NCBI RefSeq assembly: GCF_013364195.1
Contig: NZ_CP054918.1
Span: 372,001-436,000 of the forward strand
DNA length: 64,000 bases
Direction of reading: 5' to 3'
From: Streptomyces sp. NA04227
GTDB lineage: Bacteria; Actinomycetota; Actinomycetes; Streptomycetales; Streptomycetaceae
Shown here piece by piece: positions 17,818 through 25,511 of the stretch. The notes under the pieces are model-generated. The model was not told the DNA's origin. It worked only from the letters and a program-made list of their open reading frames with translations, and searched no databases. Every line of letters starts with the position of its first letter. Position 1 is the stretch's first letter. The position numbers were made by a program, and so were the translations under genes.

Positions 17818-18480
17818 TCAGTGGCCGGTGGGAGGCAGGCCGCTGACGCGCAGGGTGAGGTTGAGGCGGCCGGTGAGGCCGAGTCCCGGCGGACCACTGT
17901 GCGCCTTCACACGCGGGACGCCGTGATACGCGAGCCGGGCGGGCCCGCCGAAGACGAACAAGTCGCCGCTGCGCAGGTCGACGTCCCGGTAGGGCTGGCC
18001 GCGGTCGTCCGTGTTGCCGAACCGGAAGACACAGGTGTCCCCCAGGCTGAGCGAGACGACCGGGGCCGCGGACTCTTCCTCGGCGTCCCGGTGCATGCCC
18101 ATCCGGGCGCCCTCTGCATAGAAGTTAATCAGTGCGACGTCGTACGGCTCGGGCGCGGTGCCGGGACCGAAGGCCTCCCGCAGGGCGTCGTTGGCGAGCT
18201 CCTTCAGCCAGCCGGGGAAGGGCTTCACCGGTGCCCCGTCACCGTCCACGGCGGTGTCCGTGTACCGGTACGGGAGCCAGTGGTGACCCAGGCACACCTG
18301 GCGGGCGCTCATCGTGCCGCCGCCGGGCACCTTGACGCTGCGCAGTCCGGCGGGCGGCCGTGACCAGGCCCGGCAGGATTCGAGGAGTTCCCGCTGTCGG
18401 TCGTACGGCAGCCAGTCGGGGACGTGCACCGCGCCGGGTGCGATCTCGGCACGGGCCCGGGCGAACAGTTCACCGTTCAT
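17818..18480 (-). CDS. AlkB-like Fe(II)/2-oxoglutarate dioxygenase (DNA alkylation repair)
   Basis: A 220-residue dioxygenase. Iron ligands appear as H-x-D in GMHRDAEEES and the distal histidine in LAYHGVPRV. The 2-oxoglutarate arginines sit in GRLNLTLRVS. The nucleotide-recognition lid includes the LPYRYTDTAVDG region. It would oxidatively remove alkyl groups from DNA or RNA bases. The ATG at 18480 follows a GAGGGG ribosome site. It lies between the ROK gene and the aldolase terminator and is probably transcribed on its own. Confidence 0.92.
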   Translation of the reverse strand: MNGELFARARAEIAPGAVHVPDWLPYDRQRELLESCRAWSRPPAGLRSVKVPGGGTMSARQVCLGHHWLPYRYTDTAVDGDGAPVKPFPGWLKELANDALREAFGPGTAPEPYDVALINFYAEGARMGMHRDAEEESAAPVVSLSLGDTCVFRFGNTDDRGQPYRDVDLRSGDLFVFGGPARLAYHGVPRVKAHSGPPGLGLTGRLNLTLRVSGLPPTGH

Positions 18481-18558
18481 CCCCTCAGGCCCCTCCGTCC
18501 CGCAGTCCTGCTGTCCGGCCGCCCCGGCGACCCTCGGTCCCTTCCATCCTGACACCGA

Positions 18559-18596
18559 CACCGGGGCCGGGCACGATGGTGTGCCCGGCCCCGGTG
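18559..18596 (-). terminator. Terminator of the aldolase operon
   Basis: CACCGGGGCCGGGCAC at 18559-18574 pairs perfectly over 16 bases with 18581-18596 around a 6-base loop, 28 bases downstream of the aldolase stop codon on the minus strand. Confidence 0.85.
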
Positions 18597-18623
18597 CGGC
18601 CTTGGACCAGGTCCGGTGCGGTG

Positions 18624-19481
18624 TCAGGCGGCGGGCCGCAGCACCGCGATGATCTCGCCGACGGTGCGGGCCATGGCCTCGCGTCCGACGCTGAGGTACT
18701 TGCGGGAGTCGACCGCCTCGGGGTTGGCGGCCAGGTAGCTGCGGATCGCGTTGGTCATGGCGATGTTCAGCGCGGTGCCGACGTTGACCTTCGAGATGCC
18801 GCCCCGGACCGCTCTGGCCAGTTCCTCGTCCGGCACCCCGGAGGAGCCGTGCAGCACCAGCGGCAGCTCCAGGGAGGTGGCGAGCGCGCCGAGGAGCTGG
18901 TGGTCGAGTGCGGCGGTGCGGGTGGTCATCGCGTGCGAGCTGCCGATGGCGACGGCCAGCGCGTCGACGCCCGTCCCCGCGACATAGGCACCGGCCTCCT
19001 CGGGCTCGGTGCGCGCGCCGGGGGCGTGCGCGTCCAGCGGCGCGGCGCCGTCCTTCCCGCCGACCTCGCCGAGTTCCGCCTCCACCCACAGCCCGTTGGC
19101 GTGGCCCCAGTCGGCGGCGGCACGGGTCGCGGCGAGGTTCTCCTCGTACGAAAGCCGGGCGGCGTCGTACATGACCGAGCTGAAGCCCGCGTCGGCGGCC
19201 TGGCGCAGCAGGTCGTCGCTCTGGACGTGGTCCAGGTGCAGGGCGACCGGCACCGAGGAGCCCTCGGCGGCGGCCGCGGCGGCGCGGGCGAGCGGCAGCA
19301 GGCGGCCGTAGCGGTAGCGGACGGCGTTCTCGCTGATCTGCAGGATGACCGGGGCCTCGGCGCTCTCGGCGCCCGCGACGACGGCCTCGATGTGTTCCAG
19401 GGTGATGACGTTGAACGCCGCGACGGCGCCGTGGGCGGCGGCGGCCTCGGCGACCAGCGTGCCAGTGGCTGCGAGGGGCAC
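18624..19481 (-). CDS. Class II fructose-bisphosphate/tagatose-bisphosphate aldolase
   Basis: A 285-residue zinc aldolase of the GatY/KbaY/FbaA type. It begins MPLAATGTLVAEA in family style. The zinc-site residues appear in ALHLDHVQSDD, WVEAELGEVGG, AIGSSHAM and LVLHGSSGVPDEEL. It cleaves a ketose-1,6-bisphosphate to dihydroxyacetone phosphate and glyceraldehyde phosphate. The GTG at 19481 lies close behind GGAGG. It is 77 bases after the SIS isomerase gene, and the two likely form one operon under the divergent DeoR regulator. Confidence 0.92.
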   Translation of the reverse strand: MPLAATGTLVAEAAAAHGAVAAFNVITLEHIEAVVAGAESAEAPVILQISENAVRYRYGRLLPLARAAAAAAEGSSVPVALHLDHVQSDDLLRQAADAGFSSVMYDAARLSYEENLAATRAAADWGHANGLWVEAELGEVGGKDGAAPLDAHAPGARTEPEEAGAYVAGTGVDALAVAIGSSHAMTTRTAALDHQLLGALATSLELPLVLHGSSGVPDEELARAVRGGISKVNVGTALNIAMTNAIRSYLAANPEAVDSRKYLSVGREAMARTVGEIIAVLRPAA

Positions 19482-19558
19482 GGCCCCTCCTTTCGGTTCC
19501 GGGTGGTGCGGTCTTCGGGTCGTGCGGTCTTCGGCGGTGCTTCGGGCGGGAGCCGGAC

Positions 19559-20443
19559 TCAGGCGGAGGGGAGGATGACCGAGCGCGTCAGGTGGCGGGG
19601 GACGTCCGGGTCCAGGCCGCGGGCCTCGGCGACCGCCACGGCCAGCCGCTGGGCTCGGACGAGTTCGGCCAGCGGGTCGAGGGTGCCGTTCACCCAGCGG
19701 GCGCCGGTGCCGCGTACCTGCTCGGCGAGACCTTCGGGGGCCTCGCCGATCATCCAGGTGGCGGTGCCGCTGGTGGTGACGCTGATCGGGCCGTGGCGGT
19801 ACTCCATGGCCGGGTAGGCCTCGGTCCACGACAGCGAGGCCTCGCGCATCTTCAGCGCGGCCTCGTTGGCCAGGCCCACCGTCCAGCCGCGGCCGAGGAA
19901 GGTGAACTGCCTGCTCTCCACGAGCCCTTCGGGCAGCGGCTCGGCGAGCGCGGTGCGCGCGTCGGCGACGGCCGCGTCGGTGTGCAGGCCGAGGTGGGCG
20001 CGGAGCAGGGTCAGCGCCGTGGTGGCGAACCGCGTCTGCACCACGGACTGCTCGTCGGCGAAGTCCAGGACGACCACGTCGTCGGCGGCGGTCATCACCG
20101 GGGTGGCCGGGTCGGCGGTGATCGCGACGGTACGGACCTTGCCGCTCAGCTCGCCGAGCAGGCCGAGCACCTCGGTGGTGGTGCCGGAGCGGGTCAGCGC
20201 GATCACCCGGTCGTAGGCCCGGCCCGAGGGGAACTCGGAGGCGGCGAAGGCGTCCGTCTCGCCCTCACCGGCCTGTTCCCGCAGGGCGGCGAAGGCCTGG
20301 CCCATGAACCACGAGGTGCCGCACCCGACGATCGCGACCCGCTCGCCCGGGGCGGGCAGTACGTCCCGGTGACCGGCGGCGAGCTCCGCCGCACGGGTCC
20401 AGTTCTCGGGCTGGCTGTTCAGCTCGTTCTGCACGTGGCTCAT
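19559..20443 (-). CDS. SIS-domain sugar isomerase (AgaS/GlmS-C-like)
   Basis: A 294-residue protein with two SIS phosphosugar-binding domains. The first has VAIVGCGTSWFMGQAFAALR and ALTRSGTTTEVLGLL; the second has FTFLGRGWTVGLANEAALKM followed by REASLSWTEAYPAMEYRHGP. The latter block resembles the isomerase half of glucosamine-6-phosphate synthase and AgaS. It probably deaminates or isomerises an amino-sugar phosphate. The ATG at 20443 is the first in-frame start after the divergent regulatory region. Its partners are the aldolase downstream and the DeoR regulator upstream. Confidence 0.92.
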   Translation of the reverse strand: MSHVQNELNSQPENWTRAAELAAGHRDVLPAPGERVAIVGCGTSWFMGQAFAALREQAGEGETDAFAASEFPSGRAYDRVIALTRSGTTTEVLGLLGELSGKVRTVAITADPATPVMTAADDVVVLDFADEQSVVQTRFATTALTLLRAHLGLHTDAAVADARTALAEPLPEGLVESRQFTFLGRGWTVGLANEAALKMREASLSWTEAYPAMEYRHGPISVTTSGTATWMIGEAPEGLAEQVRGTGARWVNGTLDPLAELVRAQRLAVAVAEARGLDPDVPRHLTRSVILPSA

Positions 20444-20471
20444 CTTTGGGTTCCCCACTCCTATCAATGCT

Positions 20472-20506
20472 TGTTTCTGCAAAATATAGCGCTGTTTCAA
20501 GCAAAA
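20472..20506. promoter_or_regulatory. DeoR-type operator: direct repeats
   Basis: TGTTTCTGCAAAA (20472-20484) and TGTTTCAAGCAAAA (20493-20506) are near-identical direct repeats whose starts are 21 bases apart, two helical turns. They sit in the 147-base gap between the SIS and DeoR genes. Spaced direct repeats are typical of DeoR-family operators. Confidence 0.65.
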
Positions 20507-20590
20507 GGAAGCATCCAGCGTCAGACTGGATAGGCTCGGCTCCTCACTTCTCTCCTCACCCGGGAGAAGGACAACGGAAACGGAGACTCG

Positions 20591-21370
20591 ATGTCGCGCG
20601 ATGCCCGCTGGAAGGCCCTCCTCGAGCTCCTGGTCGAGCGCGGGCGCCTCGACGTGGAGGAGGCGGCAGGCGAGCTGGAGGTCTCGGCGGCCACCATCCG
20701 GCGCGACTTCGACCAGCTCGCCGAGCAGCAGATGCTGGTGCGCACACGCGGCGGCGCGGTCGTCCACGGCGTCTCGTACGAGCTGCCGCTGCGCTACAAG
20801 ACCGCCCGCAACGCCTCCGAGAAGCAGCGCATCGCCAAGGCGGTGGCCGATCTCGTCGAACCCGGCGAGGCGGTGGGACTGACCGGCGGCACCACCAGCA
20901 CCGAGGTCGCCCGCTGCCTTGCCGTACGGCCGGATCTCTCCTCCGGCACCCCCGCGCTCACCGTGGTGACCAACGCGCTCAACATCGCCAACGAACTCGC
21001 GGTACGCCCGCAGTTCAAAATCGTTGTCACCGGCGGCGTCGCCCGCGCGCAGTCGTACGAGCTGACGGGTCCGCTCGCCGACGGGGTGCTGAGCCAGATC
21101 ACGATGGACATCGCGGTACTGGGCGTCGTCGGACTCGACCCCGAGCACGGCGCCACGGCGGACGACGAGGCGGAGGCCGCGATCAACCGGCTGCTGTGCG
21201 AGCGCGCCTCGCGCGTCGTGGTCGCCGCCGACTCCAGCAAGCTGGGCAAGCGCGCCTTCGCCCGGATCTGCGGCGCGGACCGGGTGGACACCCTGGTCAC
21301 GGACACCGCCGCGGACCCCGCGACGACCGCCCGCTTCGAGGAGGCGGGCATCCGCGTCGTCACGGTCTGA
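20591..21370 (+). CDS. DeoR/GlpR family regulator of the aldolase/isomerase operon
   Basis: A 259-residue repressor. The helix-turn-helix is AAGELEVSAATIRRDFDQLA, and the sensor domain has GLTGGTTSTEVARCLA, LTVVTNALNIANELA and VAADSSKLGKRAF. The ATG at 20591 is a good start near GGGAGAAGG. It is divergent from the SIS-aldolase operon with the paired repeats at 20472 between them, so it most likely controls both directions in response to a sugar phosphate. It is about 40 percent like the other DeoR protein at 504 by eye, so they are paralogues. Confidence 0.93.
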   Translation: MSRDARWKALLELLVERGRLDVEEAAGELEVSAATIRRDFDQLAEQQMLVRTRGGAVVHGVSYELPLRYKTARNASEKQRIAKAVADLVEPGEAVGLTGGTTSTEVARCLAVRPDLSSGTPALTVVTNALNIANELAVRPQFKIVVTGGVARAQSYELTGPLADGVLSQITMDIAVLGVVGLDPEHGATADDEAEAAINRLLCERASRVVVAADSSKLGKRAFARICGADRVDTLVTDTAADPATTARFEEAGIRVVTV

Positions 21371-21464
21371 GCCCGCATCAGGCCCCGGCACGGGCCACCG
21401 CGTGGACGCGGGAACCGCCGGAGCCGCCGGACACACGCGCACCGGCTCCGGCACAATCACGGGC

Positions 21465-22202
21465 ATGGAGATCGCCGAGTACACCGCGGTTCTCGACCGC
21501 GAGGGACTGCTGCTCGCCCAGGCCGCCGAGGAGGCGGGTACCGACACCAAGGTGCCCACCTGCCCCGGCTGGCAGGTCCGTGATCTGCTGCGGCACACCG
21601 GAACCGTGCACCGCTGGGCGACCCGGTTCGTCGCCGAGGCGCTGCCGGACTTCCACCCGGGCCGCGACGAGCCCGCGCTCAACGGCCCCGAACTCCTGGA
21701 CTGGTTCCGGGAAGGCCATCGCATCCTGGTCGACACCCTGTGGGCGGCGCCGCCGGACGTGGAGTGCTGGAGCTTTTTGCCCGCGCCCTCACCGCTCGCC
21801 TTCTGGGCCCGTCGCCAGGCACACGAGACGACGGTGCACCGCCTGGACGCACAGTCGGCGCTCGGCGGCACCCCGAGCCCGGTCGACGGCGGCTTCGCGG
21901 CGGACGGCATCGGCGAACTGCTCACCGGTTTCCACGCGCGCTCGCGCAGCAGCGTGCGCACCGACCGGCCGCGCACCTTGCGGGTCCGCGTCACCGATCA
22001 GCCGGTGTCCTGGACCCTGCGGCTGTCCGAGGGGCCCCCGGTCGCCGAACGGGACGCCGACGGCGAGGTGGACTGCGAACTCTCCGGCCCCGCTGCCCGG
22101 TTGTACCTGGCCCTGTGGAACCGCGTCCCCTTCCCGCAGATCACCGGGGACGCCTCGCTCGCGGCCCTGTGGCGCGAGACCTCCGCGATCACCTGGGGCT
22201 GA
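21465..22202 (+). CDS. Maleylpyruvate isomerase family mycothiol-dependent protein
   Basis: A 245-residue protein of the actinobacterial DinB-like group. The N-terminal helical bundle begins YTAVLDREGLLLAQAAEEAG with VPTCPGWQVRDLLRHTGTVH, where the histidine is a likely metal ligand. RRQAHETTVHRLDAQSA supplies the second His cluster. A smaller C-terminal domain follows. Relatives use mycothiol and zinc, so a thiol-transfer or isomerase role is plausible. The substrate is unknown. It stands alone, 94 bases after the DeoR gene. Confidence 0.88.
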   Translation: MEIAEYTAVLDREGLLLAQAAEEAGTDTKVPTCPGWQVRDLLRHTGTVHRWATRFVAEALPDFHPGRDEPALNGPELLDWFREGHRILVDTLWAAPPDVECWSFLPAPSPLAFWARRQAHETTVHRLDAQSALGGTPSPVDGGFAADGIGELLTGFHARSRSSVRTDRPRTLRVRVTDQPVSWTLRLSEGPPVAERDADGEVDCELSGPAARLYLALWNRVPFPQITGDASLAALWRETSAITWG

Positions 22203-22258
22203 GGTCCCCGGTCCGCGGACTCGGCTGCGACGCCGTCGCCGGGCACGGGACCCTGCGG

Positions 22259-22331
22259 GCCGGGCACGGACCGGCGCCACGAACACGGGCCGGGCACGGA
22301 CCCGGCGCCACGAGCACGGACCGGGCGCGGC
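22259..22331. repeat. Tandem repeat of about 30 bases
   Basis: Two near-identical 30-31 base units (beginning GCCGGGCACGGACC, ending with GCGCCACGARCACGG) and a degenerate third start lie between the isomerase-family and PadR genes. The copies differ by one indel and one substitution. Confidence 0.7.
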
Positions 22332-22347
22332 AGCCACGGACCTGCGC

Positions 22348-22923
22348 TCAGGCCTCCCGGCCCGAGGCGGCTGCCCTGCTCTCCAGTCTGCGCAGCGCGC
22401 TCTCGCCCCAGCGAAGGTTCTCGCGCTCGAAGGACATGCCGCGCAGCAAGGTGAGGAACGGGCCGATCCGCTCGGCCCCGGCGAAGTACTCGTCCTCCGT
22501 GCGGCCCGCCAGCAGGCGCTCGCGCAGCCGCTCGTAGCGCGCGAGCTTCGCGGTGGACCATTCCATGCTCTCCGCGATGGCCCGGCGTACGGCCTCGATG
22601 TCACCCACGTCCGCGCACTGCACCTTGACCAGCAGTTCGTCCCGGATCGCCGTCGGTTTGCCGAGCGGCTGGGCCACGTAGGCGCGGACGGCCGCCAGCC
22701 CGGCCTCGGTGAGCGAGAACAGCCGCTTGTTGGGCCGGCGTTCCTGCTCCACGACCCGCGCGGCGATGAGACCCTCGCGCTCCATGCGCTCCAGCTCGCG
22801 GTAGAGCTGCTGCGGTGTGGCCATCCAGAAGTTGGCGACCGAGGCGTCGAAACCCTTCGCGAGGTCGTACCCGGACGCCTCGCCCTCAAGGAGTGCGGCC
22901 ATCACCGCGTTACGCAATGCCAC
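22348..22923 (-). CDS. PadR family regulator
   Basis: A 191-residue regulator. The N-terminal PadR winged helix includes ATPQQLYRELERMEREGLIA and the wing RRPNKRLFSLTEAG. A C-terminal alpha domain (roughly residues 90-180) mediates dimerisation. The GTG start at 22923 gives MALRNAVMAALLEGEASGYD, the usual family opening. No transporter or decarboxylase gene is adjacent, so the target is unknown. Confidence 0.92.
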   Translation of the reverse strand: MALRNAVMAALLEGEASGYDLAKGFDASVANFWMATPQQLYRELERMEREGLIAARVVEQERRPNKRLFSLTEAGLAAVRAYVAQPLGKPTAIRDELLVKVQCADVGDIEAVRRAIAESMEWSTAKLARYERLRERLLAGRTEDEYFAGAERIGPFLTLLRGMSFERENLRWGESALRRLESRAAASGREA

Positions 22924-23080
22924 CGCGGCAAACTAGCACGCGCTTGATCAGTCAACGATGCGAGCAGGTACGGCGGAGGGCGGTGCCCGGACCGGACGCG
23001 ACGCCCTGCTCACCCCTCACCTGAAACGACAGAGGTGTCGCGGATGTGGGGCCCACCCGGATGTGCACCGAGGGCGACAA

Positions 23081-23656
23081 CTACTTCGCCGGTCCAGGAT
23101 TCTTGCGCTGGTTGGCATGGAAGCGCGCCTTCTTCTCGCGATTCCCGCACGTGTTCATCTCGCACCATCTACGAGTGCGGCTTCGACTGGTGTCGAAGAA
23201 GGCGGCCTGGCAGGTCGGCGATGCGCACAGGGCCAGTCTTCCGTCTCGTTCGCCCGCGATGACGCTGATCGCGTCGGCGGCGATCACGCCCAGGGCATCT
23301 TCCACGCAGGAAGCCGAGCTGAGCTGCCATCGCCGATTGCCCTCGGGTGTCAGGACGGCCGCGGCCCGACCCTGAGCACTGAAGTCGTTGATGACGTGGA
23401 CAGCGGAAACGGGGAGCGGGTCCCGGATCGCGGCCGCTGTCGCGGCGGCGTGAATCGATTCCCTCAGTTCCCGGGCGAGTTCGAGCTGGGCGGTAGTGCA
23501 GGACTCCACGGCGAGGTCGTACACCGCCAGCCAGTCGACGAGTCGCTGCGGCGTGGGGATGCGTTCCACAGCGTCGCCGCGACGCTCCGTCAGAGTCCCC
23601 GTGAAGCTGGTCGCCAGCACGCTACCGAGACGGAATTCGGGGAACCGAGCAGTCAT
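23081..23656 (-). CDS. CGNR zinc-finger transcriptional regulator
   Basis: A 191-residue protein with an N-terminal ABATE (RsgI-like helical) domain and a C-terminal CGNR zinc finger reading CASPTCQAAFFD, then RRWCEMNTCGNREKKARFH. The finger cysteines and the CGNR signature are all intact. The family is thought to bind DNA and sense small molecules. It is divergent from the epoxide hydrolase gene at 23769 with a 112-base gap, making that gene the likely target. Confidence 0.92.
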   Translation of the reverse strand: MTARFPEFRLGSVLATSFTGTLTERRGDAVERIPTPQRLVDWLAVYDLAVESCTTAQLELARELRESIHAAATAAAIRDPLPVSAVHVINDFSAQGRAAAVLTPEGNRRWQLSSASCVEDALGVIAADAISVIAGERDGRLALCASPTCQAAFFDTSRSRTRRWCEMNTCGNREKKARFHANQRKNPGPAK

Positions 23657-23768
23657 GGAACCACCTTAGCCGGTTGCGCACCGGCATCGGGACGCGCTAG
23701 AACCGCCCTAGCCGGTTCGCGGCCGGATCGCCGCCGGACTGCCCGTTCCACGACGACCAGGAGGTCCC

Positions 23769-24932
23769 ATGCCCAGCGACGTGCAAGCATTTGAGGTCCG
23801 CGCAACCGACGCCGAACTCGACGATCTGCGCGCGCGATTGGCCGCGGCGCGGCTACCGGAAGCCGAGACGGTTCATGGCGCGGCGCCCGGCCCCGGTCGA
23901 TGGGAACAGGGCGTTCCTCTCGCCGACCTCGTCGATGTCGTGGACTACTGGCGCACCGGGTACGACTGGCGGTCGTTCGAAGCGCGCCTCAACCGGATCG
24001 GCCAGTTCCGTACGACCATCGACGATCTGGGAATCCACTTCCTGCACCGCCGATCCGCACGGGCGGATGCCACTCCTCTGATCCTGACGCACGGCTGGCC
24101 GGGCAGCATCGCCGAGTTCATCGACGTAGTGGACGAACTGGCGGATCCGAAGGACGCGGACGCACCGGCGTTCCACGTCGTGGTCCCGTCGTTGCCCGGC
24201 TTTGGCTACAGCGACAAACCGGCCACCACCGGGTGGGGCATCGAAAAGATCGCGGCCGCATGGGTGGAGCTGATGGGAAGGCTCGGCTACGGGAGGTTCG
24301 TAGCCCACGGCGGCGACTGGGGAGGGGTGATCACCACGGTCCTCGGCGGCAGGTTCCCGGCGCACGTCCTCGGCATCCACACCACGTTCGCGGAGGCACC
24401 GCCCGGGTTGCCCATGGACGGACTGACGGCGACCGAGCGCGAATGGGCCGAGGACACCCGCGATTTCTGGCGCCACCGCGCGGCGTACGCGAAGCAGCAG
24501 GCGACCCGGCCGCAGACCATCGGCTACTCGCTCGTCGACTCACCGGTCGGGCTTCTCGCCTGGATCCTCGACAAGTTCGCCGAGTGGACGGATACCGAGG
24601 ACAGCCCGTTCGAGACGATCTCCAGGGACCGCATTCTCGACGACGTCACCCTGTACTGGCTGACGCGGACCGGAGCGTCGTCGGCCCGCATCTACTACGA
24701 GAGCCACAAGTCGCTCGATCCCGAACTCCGGGTCGATGTCCCGTCGGCGATCAGCATGTACCCGCGCGACATCGAGAAGTGCCCACGCGCCTGGGCGCAG
24801 GAGCGGTACCGACAGATCGTCCGGTGGAGGTCGCCCGAGTCCGGGGGCCATTTCCCGTCGCTGGAGGTTCCCGAGTACTTCGTCAAGGACCTTCGAGAAG
24901 GCCTCGCGGCAGTGCTGGCCGCCCATCGGTGA
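23769..24932 (+). CDS. Epoxide hydrolase (alpha/beta fold, EHN domain)
   Basis: A 387-residue enzyme. The N-terminal epoxide hydrolase domain (residues 1-105) contains WRTGYDWRSFEARLNRIGQF. The alpha/beta domain has the oxyanion motif LTHGWPGSIAEF, the nucleophile in VAHGGDWGGVIT and the base histidine in SPESGGHFPSLEVPEYF. It would convert epoxides to diols. The ATG follows AGGAGG. It is divergent from the CGNR regulator. Codon choice here is slightly less GC-extreme than in the neighbours, so the pair may be a transferred cassette. Confidence 0.93.
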   Translation: MPSDVQAFEVRATDAELDDLRARLAAARLPEAETVHGAAPGPGRWEQGVPLADLVDVVDYWRTGYDWRSFEARLNRIGQFRTTIDDLGIHFLHRRSARADATPLILTHGWPGSIAEFIDVVDELADPKDADAPAFHVVVPSLPGFGYSDKPATTGWGIEKIAAAWVELMGRLGYGRFVAHGGDWGGVITTVLGGRFPAHVLGIHTTFAEAPPGLPMDGLTATEREWAEDTRDFWRHRAAYAKQQATRPQTIGYSLVDSPVGLLAWILDKFAEWTDTEDSPFETISRDRILDDVTLYWLTRTGASSARIYYESHKSLDPELRVDVPSAISMYPRDIEKCPRAWAQERYRQIVRWRSPESGGHFPSLEVPEYFVKDLREGLAAVLAAHR

Positions 24933-24945
24933 ACACTGGCTGAGC

Positions 24946-25026
24946 CTGAGCCCGGATCCACCGGCTGTTGCTCCGGCACTTCGGGGCGGACTACGCGGAC
25001 CCGTCAACCAGTGGATCCGGGCTCAG
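24946..25026. terminator. 16-base perfect inverted repeat between convergent genes
   Basis: CTGAGCCCGGATCCAC at 24946-24961 pairs perfectly with 25011-25026 across a 49-base loop. The right arm includes the stop codon of the MarR gene. It could be a long-loop terminator or a remnant of an inserted element. Confidence 0.5.
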
Positions 25027-25424
25027 CTCTCGACCCCGTCCAACATCCTTGCCAGTACGGCGCGTTGGAGCGGCAGGACCTTCACGTACAGCGCGTGCCC
25101 CTTGCCCGTGAGCTGCACCCGGACGCCGCGCCGGTCCTCGGGACACATGGTGCGTTCGACGAGGCCGTCCTTCTCCAGACGGCCGACGAGACGCGAGAGC
25201 GCGCTCTGGCTCAGATGCACCCGCTCCGCGATCTCCTGCACCCTAAAGACACCGGTCCCGCCCTCGGAGGTCTCCCCGGCGAGTACGTCGAGGACCTCGA
25301 AGTCGCTTGCGCCGAGGCCGTGTTGGTGCAGCTCGCGGTCGAGATGGCACATCGTGCGGGCGTGCACCGCGAGGATGCCCCGCCACCGATCCACGAGCGT
25401 GCGCTCGGCATTCTTCGCCGCCAT
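25023..25424 (-). CDS. MarR family regulator
   Basis: A 133-residue regulator. Its winged helix includes IAERVHLSQSALSRLVGRLE, KDGLVERTMCPEDRRGVRVQ and the wing LTGKGHALY. The ATG at 25424 lies 88 bases from the divergent MFS transporter gene, with two palindromes in between. It most likely represses itself and the transporter and responds to a toxic small molecule. Confidence 0.93.
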   Translation of the reverse strand: MAAKNAERTLVDRWRGILAVHARTMCHLDRELHQHGLGASDFEVLDVLAGETSEGGTGVFRVQEIAERVHLSQSALSRLVGRLEKDGLVERTMCPEDRRGVRVQLTGKGHALYVKVLPLQRAVLARMLDGVES

Positions 25425-25461
25425 GGCTCGCACCGTAGCAGAAATCCGCTTTTCTTGCACT

Positions 25462-25489
25462 CGCATTAATTGCGCTTGCATTCGATGCA
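25462..25489. promoter_or_regulatory. Adjacent MarR operator-like palindromes
   Basis: CGCATTAATTGCG (25462-25474) and TGCATTCGATGCA (25477-25489) are back-to-back palindromes in the short divergent region between the MarR and MFS genes. Confidence 0.6.
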
Positions 25490-25511
25490 CACGCATGTAA
25501 CTGTTCTGCCC

